Positions 41,333 through 50,158 of a stretch of 64,000 nt of DNA are shown here, piece after piece. Origin of the DNA: JACVRW01 sp036407035 (GTDB lineage Bacteria > Actinomycetota > Thermoleophilia > Solirubrobacterales > Thermoleophilaceae). The notes beneath the pieces were generated by a model that searched no databases, was not told where the DNA came from, and worked only from the letters and a program-made list of their open reading frames with translations. Within the stretch, counting starts at the first letter, position 1; each line of letters begins with the position of its first letter. Both the position numbers and the translations under genes were made by a program. Where the stretch lies: contig DASXAA010000039.1 in NCBI GenBank assembly GCA_036407035.1, positions 14,806 to 78,805 of the forward strand. The letters run 5' to 3'.

Positions 41333-44300
41333 TCAGCGTACATCGCTGAGCGTACGGTCCGGCTCCCAGCTGCAGAGCGCCGGTTGGCCGGGGCAGTCGG
41401 CGCAGAGGTCGCGCGACGGCTCTGAGGTCGGCACGAAGCTGCCCTCCACGACGCCGCGGGCCAGGGCGAGCAGCTCGGCCTCGAGCCGATCGGCGTCGGC
41501 CGCCTCGTAGGTCGCGACCGCCGGCTCGTCGGGTCGCTCGAGGAAGCAGTGGATCACGTCCACCTTCGGCGCCCCGGCGCGCAGCGCCGCGAGCGCGTAG
41601 ACGAGCCGCTGGATCCCGTAGTCCTCGGCGCCGACCTCGCGCGGGTCGCGGCCGTCGAGCCGGTCGCTCTTGTAGTCGAGGATCAGCGTGCCGCCGTCCT
41701 CCTCGACGGCGTGCACGTCGACGACGCCGTTCACGAGCAGCGTGCGGCCGCGCGCCCCCGGCGGCGAGAGCGTGAACGCGAAAGGCAGCTCGGTGCGCAC
41801 GCGCCGCGCGCCGCCGAGGCGCTCGCGCAGCCGCGAGCGCGCGAACGCGGCGGCCATCCCGGAGAGGTCGGCCACGTCCTCCACGCGCACGTCCACGCCG
41901 TGCCGCTCGAGGGCCGCCTCGACCTCCTCGCGGGCGGGCGGCTCCGCGCTACGCAGGTCCATCCGCTCGAGCAGCTCGTGCACGAGCGTGCCGCGCAGGA
42001 GGGCGGGCAGCTCGTCGGCGGCGCGCGGCTCCTCCACCGCCGGCTCGACCGTCGCCTCCGGCCCCGGGTCGGCGCCGATCCGCAGCCGGTCGCCTCCCGG
42101 CAGGCCGAGCGCGCGCTGGAGGTAGAAGCGGTAGGAGCAGCGCTTGAACGCCTGCAGCGCCGAGTAGCTGAGGCGGCTGACCGGCAGCGCGCGCGGCGCC
42201 GGCACGCCGCCGAGCTCCAGCATCGGCTGCGCGTGCCCGTTCGCCTCCACGGGCACGGGGCGCGCCGGCCGGCGGTCATCGGCGGGCAGCACCTCGTCGA
42301 CGGTGTCCGGGGTGCAGAGCGTCCAGCGCACGCGCACCTCGCGACCGTCCCAGGCGTCCACGTGCTCGCCGGAGGCGCCCTCTGCCGGCAGCCCGGCGCA
42401 GAACGAGCGCCAGGCCCAGCGCATCGGCTCGTCGAGCGGCTCGGGCTCCCGGCGCTTCTGGAGGTCCGTCGCCCCGCTCAGGATCAGGTGCTCCTGCGCC
42501 CGCGTGGCCGCCACGTAGAAGATGCGCCGCTCCTCGGCCTCGTCGGCGATCCGCTGCTCCTCGCGCAGCCGCTCGAGCCGCTCGGTGTCCACGGCGCCGC
42601 CGCCCATCGACGCGAGCCGGAGGCCGAGCCGGCCGTCCTCCGAGATCCGCAGCGCCCCGTAGTCCTCGCGGCCGTCCTTGCCGAGGTCCGCCACGCACAC
42701 GACCGGGAACTCGAGGCCCTTGGCGCGGTGCACCGTCATCAGCCGCACGGCGTCGAGGTCCTCTGCCTCGAGCGGCGCCTCGCCCTCGCGCTCCTGGATG
42801 AGGTCGCGCTCGCCGACGAAGTCGATGAAGCCGCGCAGGTCGCGGCCCTCGTCGGCCTCGTACTCGCGCGCGACGCGCATCAGCTTGCGCACGTTCGCCA
42901 TCCGCCGGTCGCCGGCCGGGAGCGAGAGCACGTGGCGGTCGTAGCCCGTGACGGTCACGGCCCGGTCGATCAGCGTCTCGAGCGACACCTGCGGCGCGGC
43001 GCGGCGCTCGGCCTCGAACCGGGTGACGAAGTCCGCGATGCGTGAGCGGTCGCGCTCCGGCAGCCGCTCGCGCAGCTCGGCGTCGTCGCGCAGCGTCCAC
43101 CAGGCGTCGCGGCGCGACTCCCGGGCGGCGAGCCCCACCAGCGCGACCGCGTCGAGCGACGCGCCCACGAGCGGTGAGGCGAGCACCGAGTACACCGACA
43201 GCTCGTCCAGGGGGTTCGCGAGCGCGGCGAGCCAGTGGCGCAGGTCGGCCACCTGCTGCTGGCCCCAGTAGCCGCGCCCGCCCACCACGTGCGTGGGCAC
43301 GCCGCGCTCCTCGAGCGCGCGCTCGTAGAACGTCATGTGGGTGGTGGCGCGCAAAAGAAGCACCATGTCGCCGGCGGCGAAGCGGCCCTCCCGGATCAGC
43401 TCGTCCACGCGCTTGGCGAGCAGCCGCGCCTCGCACGCGCGCCAGGGCGTGGCCGCGTGCATCGTTGGCCCGAAGGGCTCCTCCTGCCCCAGGCGCTCGT
43501 CCCAGCGCTGCTTGTGCTTGTCGACGACGAGCAGCTCCACCGAGGCGCCCGCCGCTGCGGCCGCCGCCTCCGGCGGCGGCCGCAGCGGCTCGAAGTCGCC
43601 GCCCCACAGCCGGGCGAACGCGAGGTCCACGGCGTCGAGCACCTCGGCGCGGCTGCGGAAGTTGACCGTGATCGACTCGGCGCGGCCGGCGGCGGCGGCG
43701 CGCTCGTGGTGGTCCCTGAAGACGCCGACGTCGGCGTTGCGGAAGCCGTAGATCGACTGGTTCTCGTCGCCGACGCGGAACAGGTTGTCGTCCTCCAGCA
43801 GCCCGAGCAGCTCGTTCTGGAGCGGGTTCGTGTCCTGGAACTCGTCGACGAGCACGTGGGCGAAGCGCGACCTGTACTGCTCGCGCAGGCCGGGGTCGTC
43901 GCGCAGCAGGTCGCGCGTGATCAGCTCGAGGTCCTCGAAGTCGAGCCCGGAGCGGGCGCGCTTCAGCGCCTCGTAGCGCTCGCCGTAGAGGTCGAGCAGC
44001 GCGCGCAGGAGCGTGTGGTCGAGCGCCTCGCGGTGCGCCAGGCAGATCGACAGGTAGGCGGCGAGCGCCTCCCTATAGCCCTCGCACGCGTCGGTCTGGA
44101 GCGCCTTTGCACCGCCCCTGAGCACGAGCTCCCCGAGCTCCTTGGGGTCGGCCATGTCGTCGGGCGGCAGCCGGTCGAGCAGCGTGCCGCAGCGCTCCAG
44201 CCGCTCGAGCTCGCGCTCCACGGCGGCGCCGCCGGCGCAGGCGCCGAGCTCGGCGAGGACGGCGCGCAGGGCGTCCTGCAGCCGCTCGCGCTCGCCGCCC

Positions 44301-44857
44301 GCCCGCGGCGCCGACACCTCCTCGAGCCGCGGCCGCCTCTGCCCGCGGCTGCGCAGGAGCGACCATGCGGTGTGGACCATGTCGCGCAGCCGGTCCGGCG
44401 TGTACGAGGCGACCATCGCGAGCCGGCCCGCGTCCTCACCGTGGCCGAGGAAGTCCTCGAGGGCGCGGTCGAACGCGTCCAACCCGAGCCGCTGCGACTC
44501 GAGGTCGTCGAGCACGCGGTACTCGGGATCGATCCCCGCGCTCAGGGCGTGGGCGCGCAGCACCCGCGAGCAGAAACCGTGGATCGTGGAGATCCACGCG
44601 CCCTCCGACGCACGCGCCTCCTCGCGCCGCCCGAGGTCGAGGAAGCGGCGCCGCACGCGCGTGCGCATCTCGCTGGCGGCCTTCTCGGTGAAGGTGATCG
44701 CGAGCACCCCGTCGACGGGCGCGCCGTCCTCCAGCACCGCTCGCACGAAGCGCTCCACGAGCACGGTCGTCTTGCCGGTGCCGGCCCCGGCGCGCACCAG
44801 CAGCGAGCCGTCGCGGCGTCCGACCGCGCGCTCCTGCTCCGGGGTCAGCGTCCTCAC
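41333..44857 (-). CDS. AddA-like UvrD/RecB-family helicase-nuclease
   Basis: This 1174-residue protein has a Walker A (AGAGTGKTT, 23-31), motif II DEFQDT, motif III GDENQSIYGFR, motif VI VAATRAQEHL, and a C-terminal PD-(D/E)XK nuclease (GTLILDYKSDRLDG near 1080). A short CxxC...C cluster (CADCPGQPALC) lies near the end. That matches AddA, which unwinds and cuts DNA at double-strand breaks with AddB. The GTG at 44857 lies inside a GTGA overlap with the AddB-like gene, confirming the pair. Confidence 0.9.
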   Translation of the reverse strand: MRTLTPEQERAVGRRDGSLLVRAGAGTGKTTVLVERFVRAVLEDGAPVDGVLAITFTEKAASEMRTRVRRRFLDLGRREEARASEGAWISTIHGFCSRVLRAHALSAGIDPEYRVLDDLESQRLGLDAFDRALEDFLGHGEDAGRLAMVASYTPDRLRDMVHTAWSLLRSRGQRRPRLEEVSAPRAGGERERLQDALRAVLAELGACAGGAAVERELERLERCGTLLDRLPPDDMADPKELGELVLRGGAKALQTDACEGYREALAAYLSICLAHREALDHTLLRALLDLYGERYEALKRARSGLDFEDLELITRDLLRDDPGLREQYRSRFAHVLVDEFQDTNPLQNELLGLLEDDNLFRVGDENQSIYGFRNADVGVFRDHHERAAAAGRAESITVNFRSRAEVLDAVDLAFARLWGGDFEPLRPPPEAAAAAAGASVELLVVDKHKQRWDERLGQEEPFGPTMHAATPWRACEARLLAKRVDELIREGRFAAGDMVLLLRATTHMTFYERALEERGVPTHVVGGRGYWGQQQVADLRHWLAALANPLDELSVYSVLASPLVGASLDAVALVGLAARESRRDAWWTLRDDAELRERLPERDRSRIADFVTRFEAERRAAPQVSLETLIDRAVTVTGYDRHVLSLPAGDRRMANVRKLMRVAREYEADEGRDLRGFIDFVGERDLIQEREGEAPLEAEDLDAVRLMTVHRAKGLEFPVVCVADLGKDGREDYGALRISEDGRLGLRLASMGGGAVDTERLERLREEQRIADEAEERRIFYVAATRAQEHLILSGATDLQKRREPEPLDEPMRWAWRSFCAGLPAEGASGEHVDAWDGREVRVRWTLCTPDTVDEVLPADDRRPARPVPVEANGHAQPMLELGGVPAPRALPVSRLSYSALQAFKRCSYRFYLQRALGLPGGDRLRIGADPGPEATVEPAVEEPRAADELPALLRGTLVHELLERMDLRSAEPPAREEVEAALERHGVDVRVEDVADLSGMAAAFARSRLRERLGGARRVRTELPFAFTLSPPGARGRTLLVNGVVDVHAVEEDGGTLILDYKSDRLDGRDPREVGAEDYGIQRLVYALAALRAGAPKVDVIHCFLERPDEPAVATYEAADADRLEAELLALARGVVEGSFVPTSEPSRDLCADCPGQPALCSWEPDRTLSDVR

Positions 44858-47745
44858 GACTCGCTCCTGCAGATCGACGGGTACGAGCACTCGCCGTTCC
44901 AGGCGCAGCTGTCGGGCGAGCGGCACAGCTCGCCGCGGCGCATGCGGCCGGCGGTCTCCGCGATCCGCTCGCGTGCCCACTCGAGGCGCTCCTCGAACTC
45001 CTCGCGCGGCAGCCGGTCGTTCGAGAAGAACCCGGTGCCGAGCTCGGCCACGTCGTCGTCCACCATCCCGCGCGGCCGGCGTTCGCGGCCGCCCAGCGCG
45101 ACGTATACGCCGCCGGCGGGACGCAGCCCGAGCAGCTCCCTCACGGCGAGCATGTAGAGGGCGGCCTGGAAGCGGTTCTCGGACTCCCAGGACGCGACCT
45201 TGTAGCGGTCGACCGAGCGGCCGCTCTTGTAGTCGCGCACCAGCGCCATCCCGTCGTTGGTGTCCACGCGGTCGATCCGCCCGGTCACCTTCACGCCGCC
45301 GATCTCCACGGCCTCGAACGGGAACTCGAGGTGCTCGGGCTCGAACGCGACGTCGGACTCGGCCTCGTAGCGCAGGAAGCGCAGCAGGTCGAACTCGAGC
45401 CGGCGCGTGGCGGCGCGCACGCGCGTCTGCTTCGGCGACAGGCGGAACTCCGAGTGCTGGGCGCGCAGCTCCTCGAGCAGGATGCGCTCCGCCTCCGGCA
45501 GGTTCTCGGGCGTGACGCGCCGCGCGCCGGTGCGCTCGCGCAGCCTGCGGTAGGTCGCCTCTAGCACCGCGTGCACGTAGCTGCCGCGGACCATGGCCTC
45601 GGGATCCGGCTCGAGCGCCTTCGGCTTCAGGAGGTCGTCCACCAGCCACTTGACCGGGCAGTCGGCGAAGCGCTCGAGCGCGCCCGCGGCGACGGCCTCG
45701 CGCGCGGCCAGGGCCGCCAGCAGCGGCTCGGCCGAGAGCGGCGCCGGCGCCGGCTCCTCACGGCGCGGCCCGCGCAGCGCCAGGGCGCGGTCCCACTCGG
45801 CGGCGGTCGGCGCCTCGTCCGGCTCCCATGTGACGTCCGAGAGCGAGCGGCGGCGGCTCGGGAGCTCGCCGAACAGCTCGCGGACGTCGTCCAGGAAGAA
45901 CGACGGCGCCTGCGGGTTGCCCTCCTCGTCGCAGTAGCGCGCGCTCAGCACGAGCAGGTCCTCCGCGCGGGAGGCGCAGACGTAGAAGAGGTAGCGCTCG
46001 CGGTCGAGCCGGTCCTCGCGCATCGGCAGCACGAGGCCGCTGGCCTGCGCGATCGCGCGCCGGTCCTCGTCGGGGAGGAACGGCTCCGGCGAGGCGCCGC
46101 GCGGGAACTCGGCCTCCTCCAGCCCGCAGACGAAGACCGAGTGGAACCGCCGCGCCCGGATCGCCCCCGGGTCGGCCACCTGCACGCGATCCGGCTGCGG
46201 CGGCTCGCCCACGTCCACGCACAGCTCCGCCAGCAGCTGGTGCACGCGCGCGCGGTCGAGGCGGACGCCGGCGTCCGAGCCGAGCAGCGAGTGGAGCCCG
46301 CGCAGCGCCTCGTGCACGGCCTTGAAGGCGCGCGGGTCCTCGAGCTCGGGGCCGGCGAGGATGTGGGCGCGGCGGCGGTACGGACCGGCGAACAGCCGCT
46401 GCAGCGAGCGGTCGAGCTCCTCGACGTAGGCGGCGACGGTGGGCGCGCCCGCGAGCCGGTCGATCTCCTCGATCGGCCAGTTGCGCTCCTCCCACAGCGC
46501 GCGCGCCGCCGCGGCGGTGAGCGCGCCCTCGCGGCGCACCCGCGCCTCGAGGCGGTCGGCCAGGCCGGGCTGGTCGAGCCTGCCGGGCGTGCGCAGGTAC
46601 GCGAGCAGGTCCTCGGCCACGCCGTCCGGTCCCGCGCACCGCATGAGGGCCAGCAGCCCGCGGCCGAGGCCCGTGTGGCCGAGCGGCACCGAGCGGTCCA
46701 TCGAGTACGGGATGCCGTATGCGGCGAACACCTGCTCCACGAGCGACGCGTAGCGGCCGGGCTCGCGGAACACGATCGCGATGTCGCCGGGCTCGACGCC
46801 GTCGCGCAGCAGCCCCAGCACCTCCGCGGCGGCCAGCTCCACCTCGGCGCGCTCGCCGCCCGCCTCGTGCACCCGCACCGCCCGGCCGGCGTCGGCCGGC
46901 CGGCCGGGATCGAGCTCGAACAGCCCCCGCTCGACGCGGTGCAGGGCGTCCCGCGAGGCGGCCGCGTAGTGGTCGTCGAGCGGCGCGAGCGCGGTCTCCT
47001 CGGCGCCGCGCGCGAGCAGCTCGGCGTGGATTCCGGCCACCGCCTTGAACGCGAGCCGGCCGGGCTCGAACGGCAGCGACACCACCACGTCGGCGCCGCA
47101 GCGGACGCCGATCGTGTCGAGCGCGTCGAGCTCCAGCGGGGTGAAGTCGTCGAACCCGTAGACGAACAGCGGCGTGCCGCCCCAGCGCTCGGGCGCGGCC
47201 CGCAGGGCGTCGAGCGCGCGCCAGGCGAACAGCTCCGGATCTGCGAGCCCGGCGGCGTCGAGCCCGCGCCGGTAGCCGGAGTAGATCGCCGCGACCTCCT
47301 CGGCGTACGCCCGCCGCGGGCCGTCGCCGGCCCAGTCGCGCAGCGCGCGGGTGAAGCGGCCCGGGTCGTTGTCGGGGATGCGCTCCACCTCCGCCACGAA
47401 CCGCGCCGCCGCGCGCACGAACCCCGGCTGGCCGGCCGACTCTGCCAGCGCGCTGAGGCGGGCGCGGCGCACGGCCTCCTCGACGATCAGCTCGCGCTGG
47501 ACGTCGGACGCGACCGGCTCGCGGTACCCGGCGCGGTCGGCGATCTCGCGGAAGAGCCAGTCGAAGCGCAGGACGGCGGCGCCGAACACGGCGCCGCGCT
47601 CGGCCAGCTCGCGCTGGGCGTGCTCCACGTCGCCGAACGCGGGCACCACGAGAATCGGCTCGTCGTCGAGCCGCCGCCTCAGCCCGCCCAGCACCTCGCC
47701 CGCCTTGGCGGCGTTCGCGGGGCCCGTGACAAGCCGAATGGGCAT
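44854..47745 (-). CDS. AddB-like PD-(D/E)XK nuclease with degenerate helicase domain
   Basis: This 963-residue protein starts MPIRLVTGPANAAKAGEVLG. The P-loop is altered (ANAAKA instead of GxGK[ST]), although the Lys remains. The C-terminal nuclease has VTGRIDRVD and VRDYKSGRSVDRYK (the catalytic Asp/Lys set). Cysteines in FADCPVKW and the final CRSPDSCAWNGECSYPSIC would bind a 4Fe-4S cluster, as in AddB. It is coupled to the AddA-like gene and follows a small zinc-ribbon gene by 14 nt. Confidence 0.88.
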   Translation of the reverse strand: MPIRLVTGPANAAKAGEVLGGLRRRLDDEPILVVPAFGDVEHAQRELAERGAVFGAAVLRFDWLFREIADRAGYREPVASDVQRELIVEEAVRRARLSALAESAGQPGFVRAAARFVAEVERIPDNDPGRFTRALRDWAGDGPRRAYAEEVAAIYSGYRRGLDAAGLADPELFAWRALDALRAAPERWGGTPLFVYGFDDFTPLELDALDTIGVRCGADVVVSLPFEPGRLAFKAVAGIHAELLARGAEETALAPLDDHYAAASRDALHRVERGLFELDPGRPADAGRAVRVHEAGGERAEVELAAAEVLGLLRDGVEPGDIAIVFREPGRYASLVEQVFAAYGIPYSMDRSVPLGHTGLGRGLLALMRCAGPDGVAEDLLAYLRTPGRLDQPGLADRLEARVRREGALTAAAARALWEERNWPIEEIDRLAGAPTVAAYVEELDRSLQRLFAGPYRRRAHILAGPELEDPRAFKAVHEALRGLHSLLGSDAGVRLDRARVHQLLAELCVDVGEPPQPDRVQVADPGAIRARRFHSVFVCGLEEAEFPRGASPEPFLPDEDRRAIAQASGLVLPMREDRLDRERYLFYVCASRAEDLLVLSARYCDEEGNPQAPSFFLDDVRELFGELPSRRRSLSDVTWEPDEAPTAAEWDRALALRGPRREEPAPAPLSAEPLLAALAAREAVAAGALERFADCPVKWLVDDLLKPKALEPDPEAMVRGSYVHAVLEATYRRLRERTGARRVTPENLPEAERILLEELRAQHSEFRLSPKQTRVRAATRRLEFDLLRFLRYEAESDVAFEPEHLEFPFEAVEIGGVKVTGRIDRVDTNDGMALVRDYKSGRSVDRYKVASWESENRFQAALYMLAVRELLGLRPAGGVYVALGGRERRPRGMVDDDVAELGTGFFSNDRLPREEFEERLEWARERIAETAGRMRRGELCRSPDSCAWNGECSYPSICRSES

Positions 47746-47759
47746 CGCCCTGAGTGTCG

Positions 47760-48392
47760 CTACGGGGTCGGCTGTCCTGACGCGAGCACGCCCTGCCGCC
47801 CGGCGGCGGCGAGGGCGTCGGCGAAGCGGCCGCCCGGAAGCAGCACGGGCGCCTCCTGCAGCTCCCAGCCGTGGTTCGGCCGCAGGATCCAGCGCGCGAT
47901 CCGCAGCCGGCCGTCGTCCAGCCGCTCCACCCTCAGCTCGTCCTTCAGCTCGCCGGAGCGACCCGGGCTGGCGCCGAAGGCGCCCTCCGGCGCGGCCCCC
48001 GACCCGTTCGAGAGAGCCTCGCGCAGGACCTCGGCCTCGCGCTCCGCGAACAGGTCCTGCTCCATCGCCGCCGTGAGCATCGCGGGCAGATCGGCCGCGG
48101 CGAGCACCGGGGCGCGCCGCTCGATGCCGCCGGCGAGCCACGCCGCCAGGCGCAGGCCGCCGGGTACCCGCTCGAGCCGGATCTCATGACTGCCGTACGG
48201 GCCGGCCGAGGCGTACGGTCCGCGCGCCACGCGGGCGGTCGTCTGCTGGACGGCGCGCGTGCTGTGGCGACCGGTCTTGACGGTCGTGGTCCGCGGGCGC
48301 GGCGCGGGCTTGCGGTTGGGGTCGAGCACCGTGCCCTTGGAGCAGATGGGGCAGTCCGAGATGAAGCGGTTGTGGCGGCAGAAGAGCGACAC
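47760..48392 (-). CDS. zinc-ribbon-like hypothetical protein upstream of the AddAB-like pair
   Basis: I do not recognise this 210-residue protein. The N-terminus has a CRH-x8-CPIC arrangement (residues 5-17) that could bind zinc. A basic Arg/Pro/Thr-rich linker follows, then a mostly helical region and a C-terminal stretch with LRIARWILRPNHGWELQEAPVLLP. The GTG start at 48392 directly follows GAGGGGAGGT. It is 14 nt upstream of the AddB-like gene on the same strand and is probably the first gene of that run, divergent from the metallophosphoesterase. Confidence 0.7.
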   Translation of the reverse strand: MSLFCRHNRFISDCPICSKGTVLDPNRKPAPRPRTTTVKTGRHSTRAVQQTTARVARGPYASAGPYGSHEIRLERVPGGLRLAAWLAGGIERRAPVLAAADLPAMLTAAMEQDLFAEREAEVLREALSNGSGAAPEGAFGASPGRSGELKDELRVERLDDGRLRIARWILRPNHGWELQEAPVLLPGGRFADALAAAGRQGVLASGQPTP

Positions 48393-48441
48393 CTCCCCTC
48401 AGACTATCTCCGCCGCGCGCGGATGCTGTAACCATCTGCAG

Positions 48442-49530
48442 GTGGTCACCGCGATCATCTCGGACCTCCATCTCGGCATGGCCCGCGGCGGCGACGTGGC
48501 CCGCGGCGGCGAGCCGCGCGAGCGCCTGCTCGAGGCCGTGGCCGGCGCCGACCGCGTCGTCATCCTCGGCGACCTGCTCGAGCTGCGCGAGGGCAGGCTG
48601 ACCGAGGTGCTGGAGGTGGCGCGGCCGCTGATGGAGGGGCTGGGCCACGCCACGGCCGGGCGCCTGGTGACGATCGTGCCCGGCAACCACGACCACCACC
48701 TCGGCGAGCCGTGGCTGACGCGCATGCGCTCGCGCGGAGACGCGCTCGGGCTGGAGCAGGAGTGGAGCGTCGGCCACGGAGACGGCGTCGGCGAGCGGCT
48801 CGCCGCCTGGATGCCGGACACGGAGGTGACCGTCGCCTACCCCGGGCTGTGGCTGCGTCCGGACGTGTACGTGACCCACGGGCACTACCTGGACGTGCAC
48901 CTCACTGTGCCTCGGATCGAGTCGATCGCCGCCTCGGCGATGGCGCGCGTGACCGGGCGGCGCGACACGTGCGAGTCGGTCGCCGACTACGAGGCCGTGC
49001 TGTCGCCCATGTACGCGTTCCACTTCCAGCTCGCCCAGGGCCTCTCGCGTGACAGGCTCACGCGCGGCGGGCGGCTGTCGCGCGACGTGTGGGCGCGCGC
49101 CGGCGACTCCACCAACGGGCGCGTGACCGGGCTGCTGCTCGGGCGCGTGACGATCCCGGGCGCCGTGGCGCTCTTGAACGCCGCCGGGATCGGCCCGTTC
49201 AACGCGACGCTCACGGGCGAGGAGCTGCGCCGGGCCGGGCTGCGGGCGTTCGGCGAGGTGGCGTCGCGGCTCGGAATCGAGGCCGACCACGTCGTCTTCG
49301 GCCACACGCACCGTCCCGGGCCACTGCCCGGCGACGACCCGGGAGAATGGGCCACGCCGGGCGGCGCTCGCTTGTGGAACGCCGGCAACTGGTTCCACGA
49401 GCCGGTGTTCCTGGACCCCGATCGCCCCGGCGACAGCCCGTACCACCCCGGCGCGATGGTGCTCGTGCGGGACGAGGGGCCGCCGGAGGTGCGGCGGCTC
49501 CTGGAGGGCGTGGCGCTCCCGGCGACCTGA
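48442..49530 (+). CDS. calcineurin-like metallophosphoesterase
   Basis: This 362-residue protein has the full metallophosphoesterase motif set: SDLHLG near the start, ILGDLLELREG, VPGNHDHHLG, THGHYLD, and FGHTHRPGPLP near residue 290. It hydrolyses an unidentified phosphoester using two metal ions. The GTG at 48442 is chosen because the fold begins there and an AT-rich GTAACCAT box lies upstream. It is divergent from the AddB run. Its end abuts the convergent gene with no gap. Confidence 0.88.
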   Translation: MVTAIISDLHLGMARGGDVARGGEPRERLLEAVAGADRVVILGDLLELREGRLTEVLEVARPLMEGLGHATAGRLVTIVPGNHDHHLGEPWLTRMRSRGDALGLEQEWSVGHGDGVGERLAAWMPDTEVTVAYPGLWLRPDVYVTHGHYLDVHLTVPRIESIAASAMARVTGRRDTCESVADYEAVLSPMYAFHFQLAQGLSRDRLTRGGRLSRDVWARAGDSTNGRVTGLLLGRVTIPGAVALLNAAGIGPFNATLTGEELRRAGLRAFGEVASRLGIEADHVVFGHTHRPGPLPGDDPGEWATPGGARLWNAGNWFHEPVFLDPDRPGDSPYHPGAMVLVRDEGPPEVRRLLEGVALPAT

Positions 49531-49866
49531 TCAGGTCCGCGAGACGGACGAGAGCGGCACGGTGGAGCTCCGCCCCTGCCTCAGCCAGAGCACGGTGGCC
49601 GTGCCGGCCCGCGGGTCGACGGACTGGACGCGGCCGATCTCGCCGGTGGCCTTCTTGCGGACGTGGCCGGGCGGAAGCGGGGTGGCGTGGCGCTCGGGCG
49701 CCGGCCGTTCGGGGGCCGGGCGCGCCCCGTCCCGCGCGGGCCGGCGCGGCCGCGGGCGGCGCTTCGCGGGCGCGTCCTCATCCGGCTTCGGCAAGGACTT
49801 CTCGAGGGGCATCATCTGCGCCCCGGTGCCCTTCGTGCCGGTGTCGAGTACCCAGGTCTTTCCCAC
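49531..49866 (-). CDS. small basic conserved protein, unknown function
   Basis: This 111-residue protein starts VGKTWVLDTGTKGTGAQMMPLEKS and has an Arg/Pro-rich low-complexity middle. It closes with a compact beta-rich module (GHVRKKATGEIGRVQSVDPRAGTATVLWLRQGRSSTVPLSSV), which resembles a small SH3/KOW-like fold. The GTG at 49866 has a TAGATT box at 49874-49879 (7-nt gap). A GTKGTGA-like opening is, from memory, common in uncharacterised actinobacterial proteins. The function is unknown. Confidence 0.7.
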   Translation of the reverse strand: MGKTWVLDTGTKGTGAQMMPLEKSLPKPDEDAPAKRRPRPRRPARDGARPAPERPAPERHATPLPPGHVRKKATGEIGRVQSVDPRAGTATVLWLRQGRSSTVPLSSVSRT

Positions 49867-49921
49867 ACCTTTGAATCTAACGATTCGTTTCCGGGCCGCT
49901 CCGGCGGGGTAGGCGGGCCTC

Positions 49922-50158
49922 ATGACAATCGCCGTGATCGTCGTCGTCTGCATCGTCCTGCTGATCCTCGGCTTCCTCGTGCCGCGGCTGTCGCGCTACC
50001 CGCAGCGGGGCGTCGACAAGACCATCTCGGTGCCGGAGGGCGTGGCGGGGAAGGCGCCCGGGAAGCTGGGCCGCTGGCTCCAGAAGCCGTTCAGCACCTC
50101 GCGCCGGGCAGCGGACAAGAGCGCCGCCAGGGGCCGCGAGGGGCGCGCGAAGCTGTAG
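49922..50158 (+). CDS. small single-pass membrane protein
   Basis: This 78-residue protein has one N-terminal membrane helix (TIAVIVVVCIVLLILGFLVP) and a basic cytoplasmic tail (RLSRYPQRGVDKTISVPEG and a C-terminal KPFSTSRRAADKSAARG). I do not know its function, and the tail suggests contact with nucleic acid, lipid head groups or another protein. It is divergent from the gene at 49531-49866 and abuts the convergent monooxygenase stop with no gap. Confidence 0.7.
   Translation: MTIAVIVVVCIVLLILGFLVPRLSRYPQRGVDKTISVPEGVAGKAPGKLGRWLQKPFSTSRRAADKSAARGREGRAKL

Noticed and set aside
43235..45157. 640-codon plus-strand frame within the AddA-like gene
   Set aside because: Antisense shadow of a helicase with all motifs intact.
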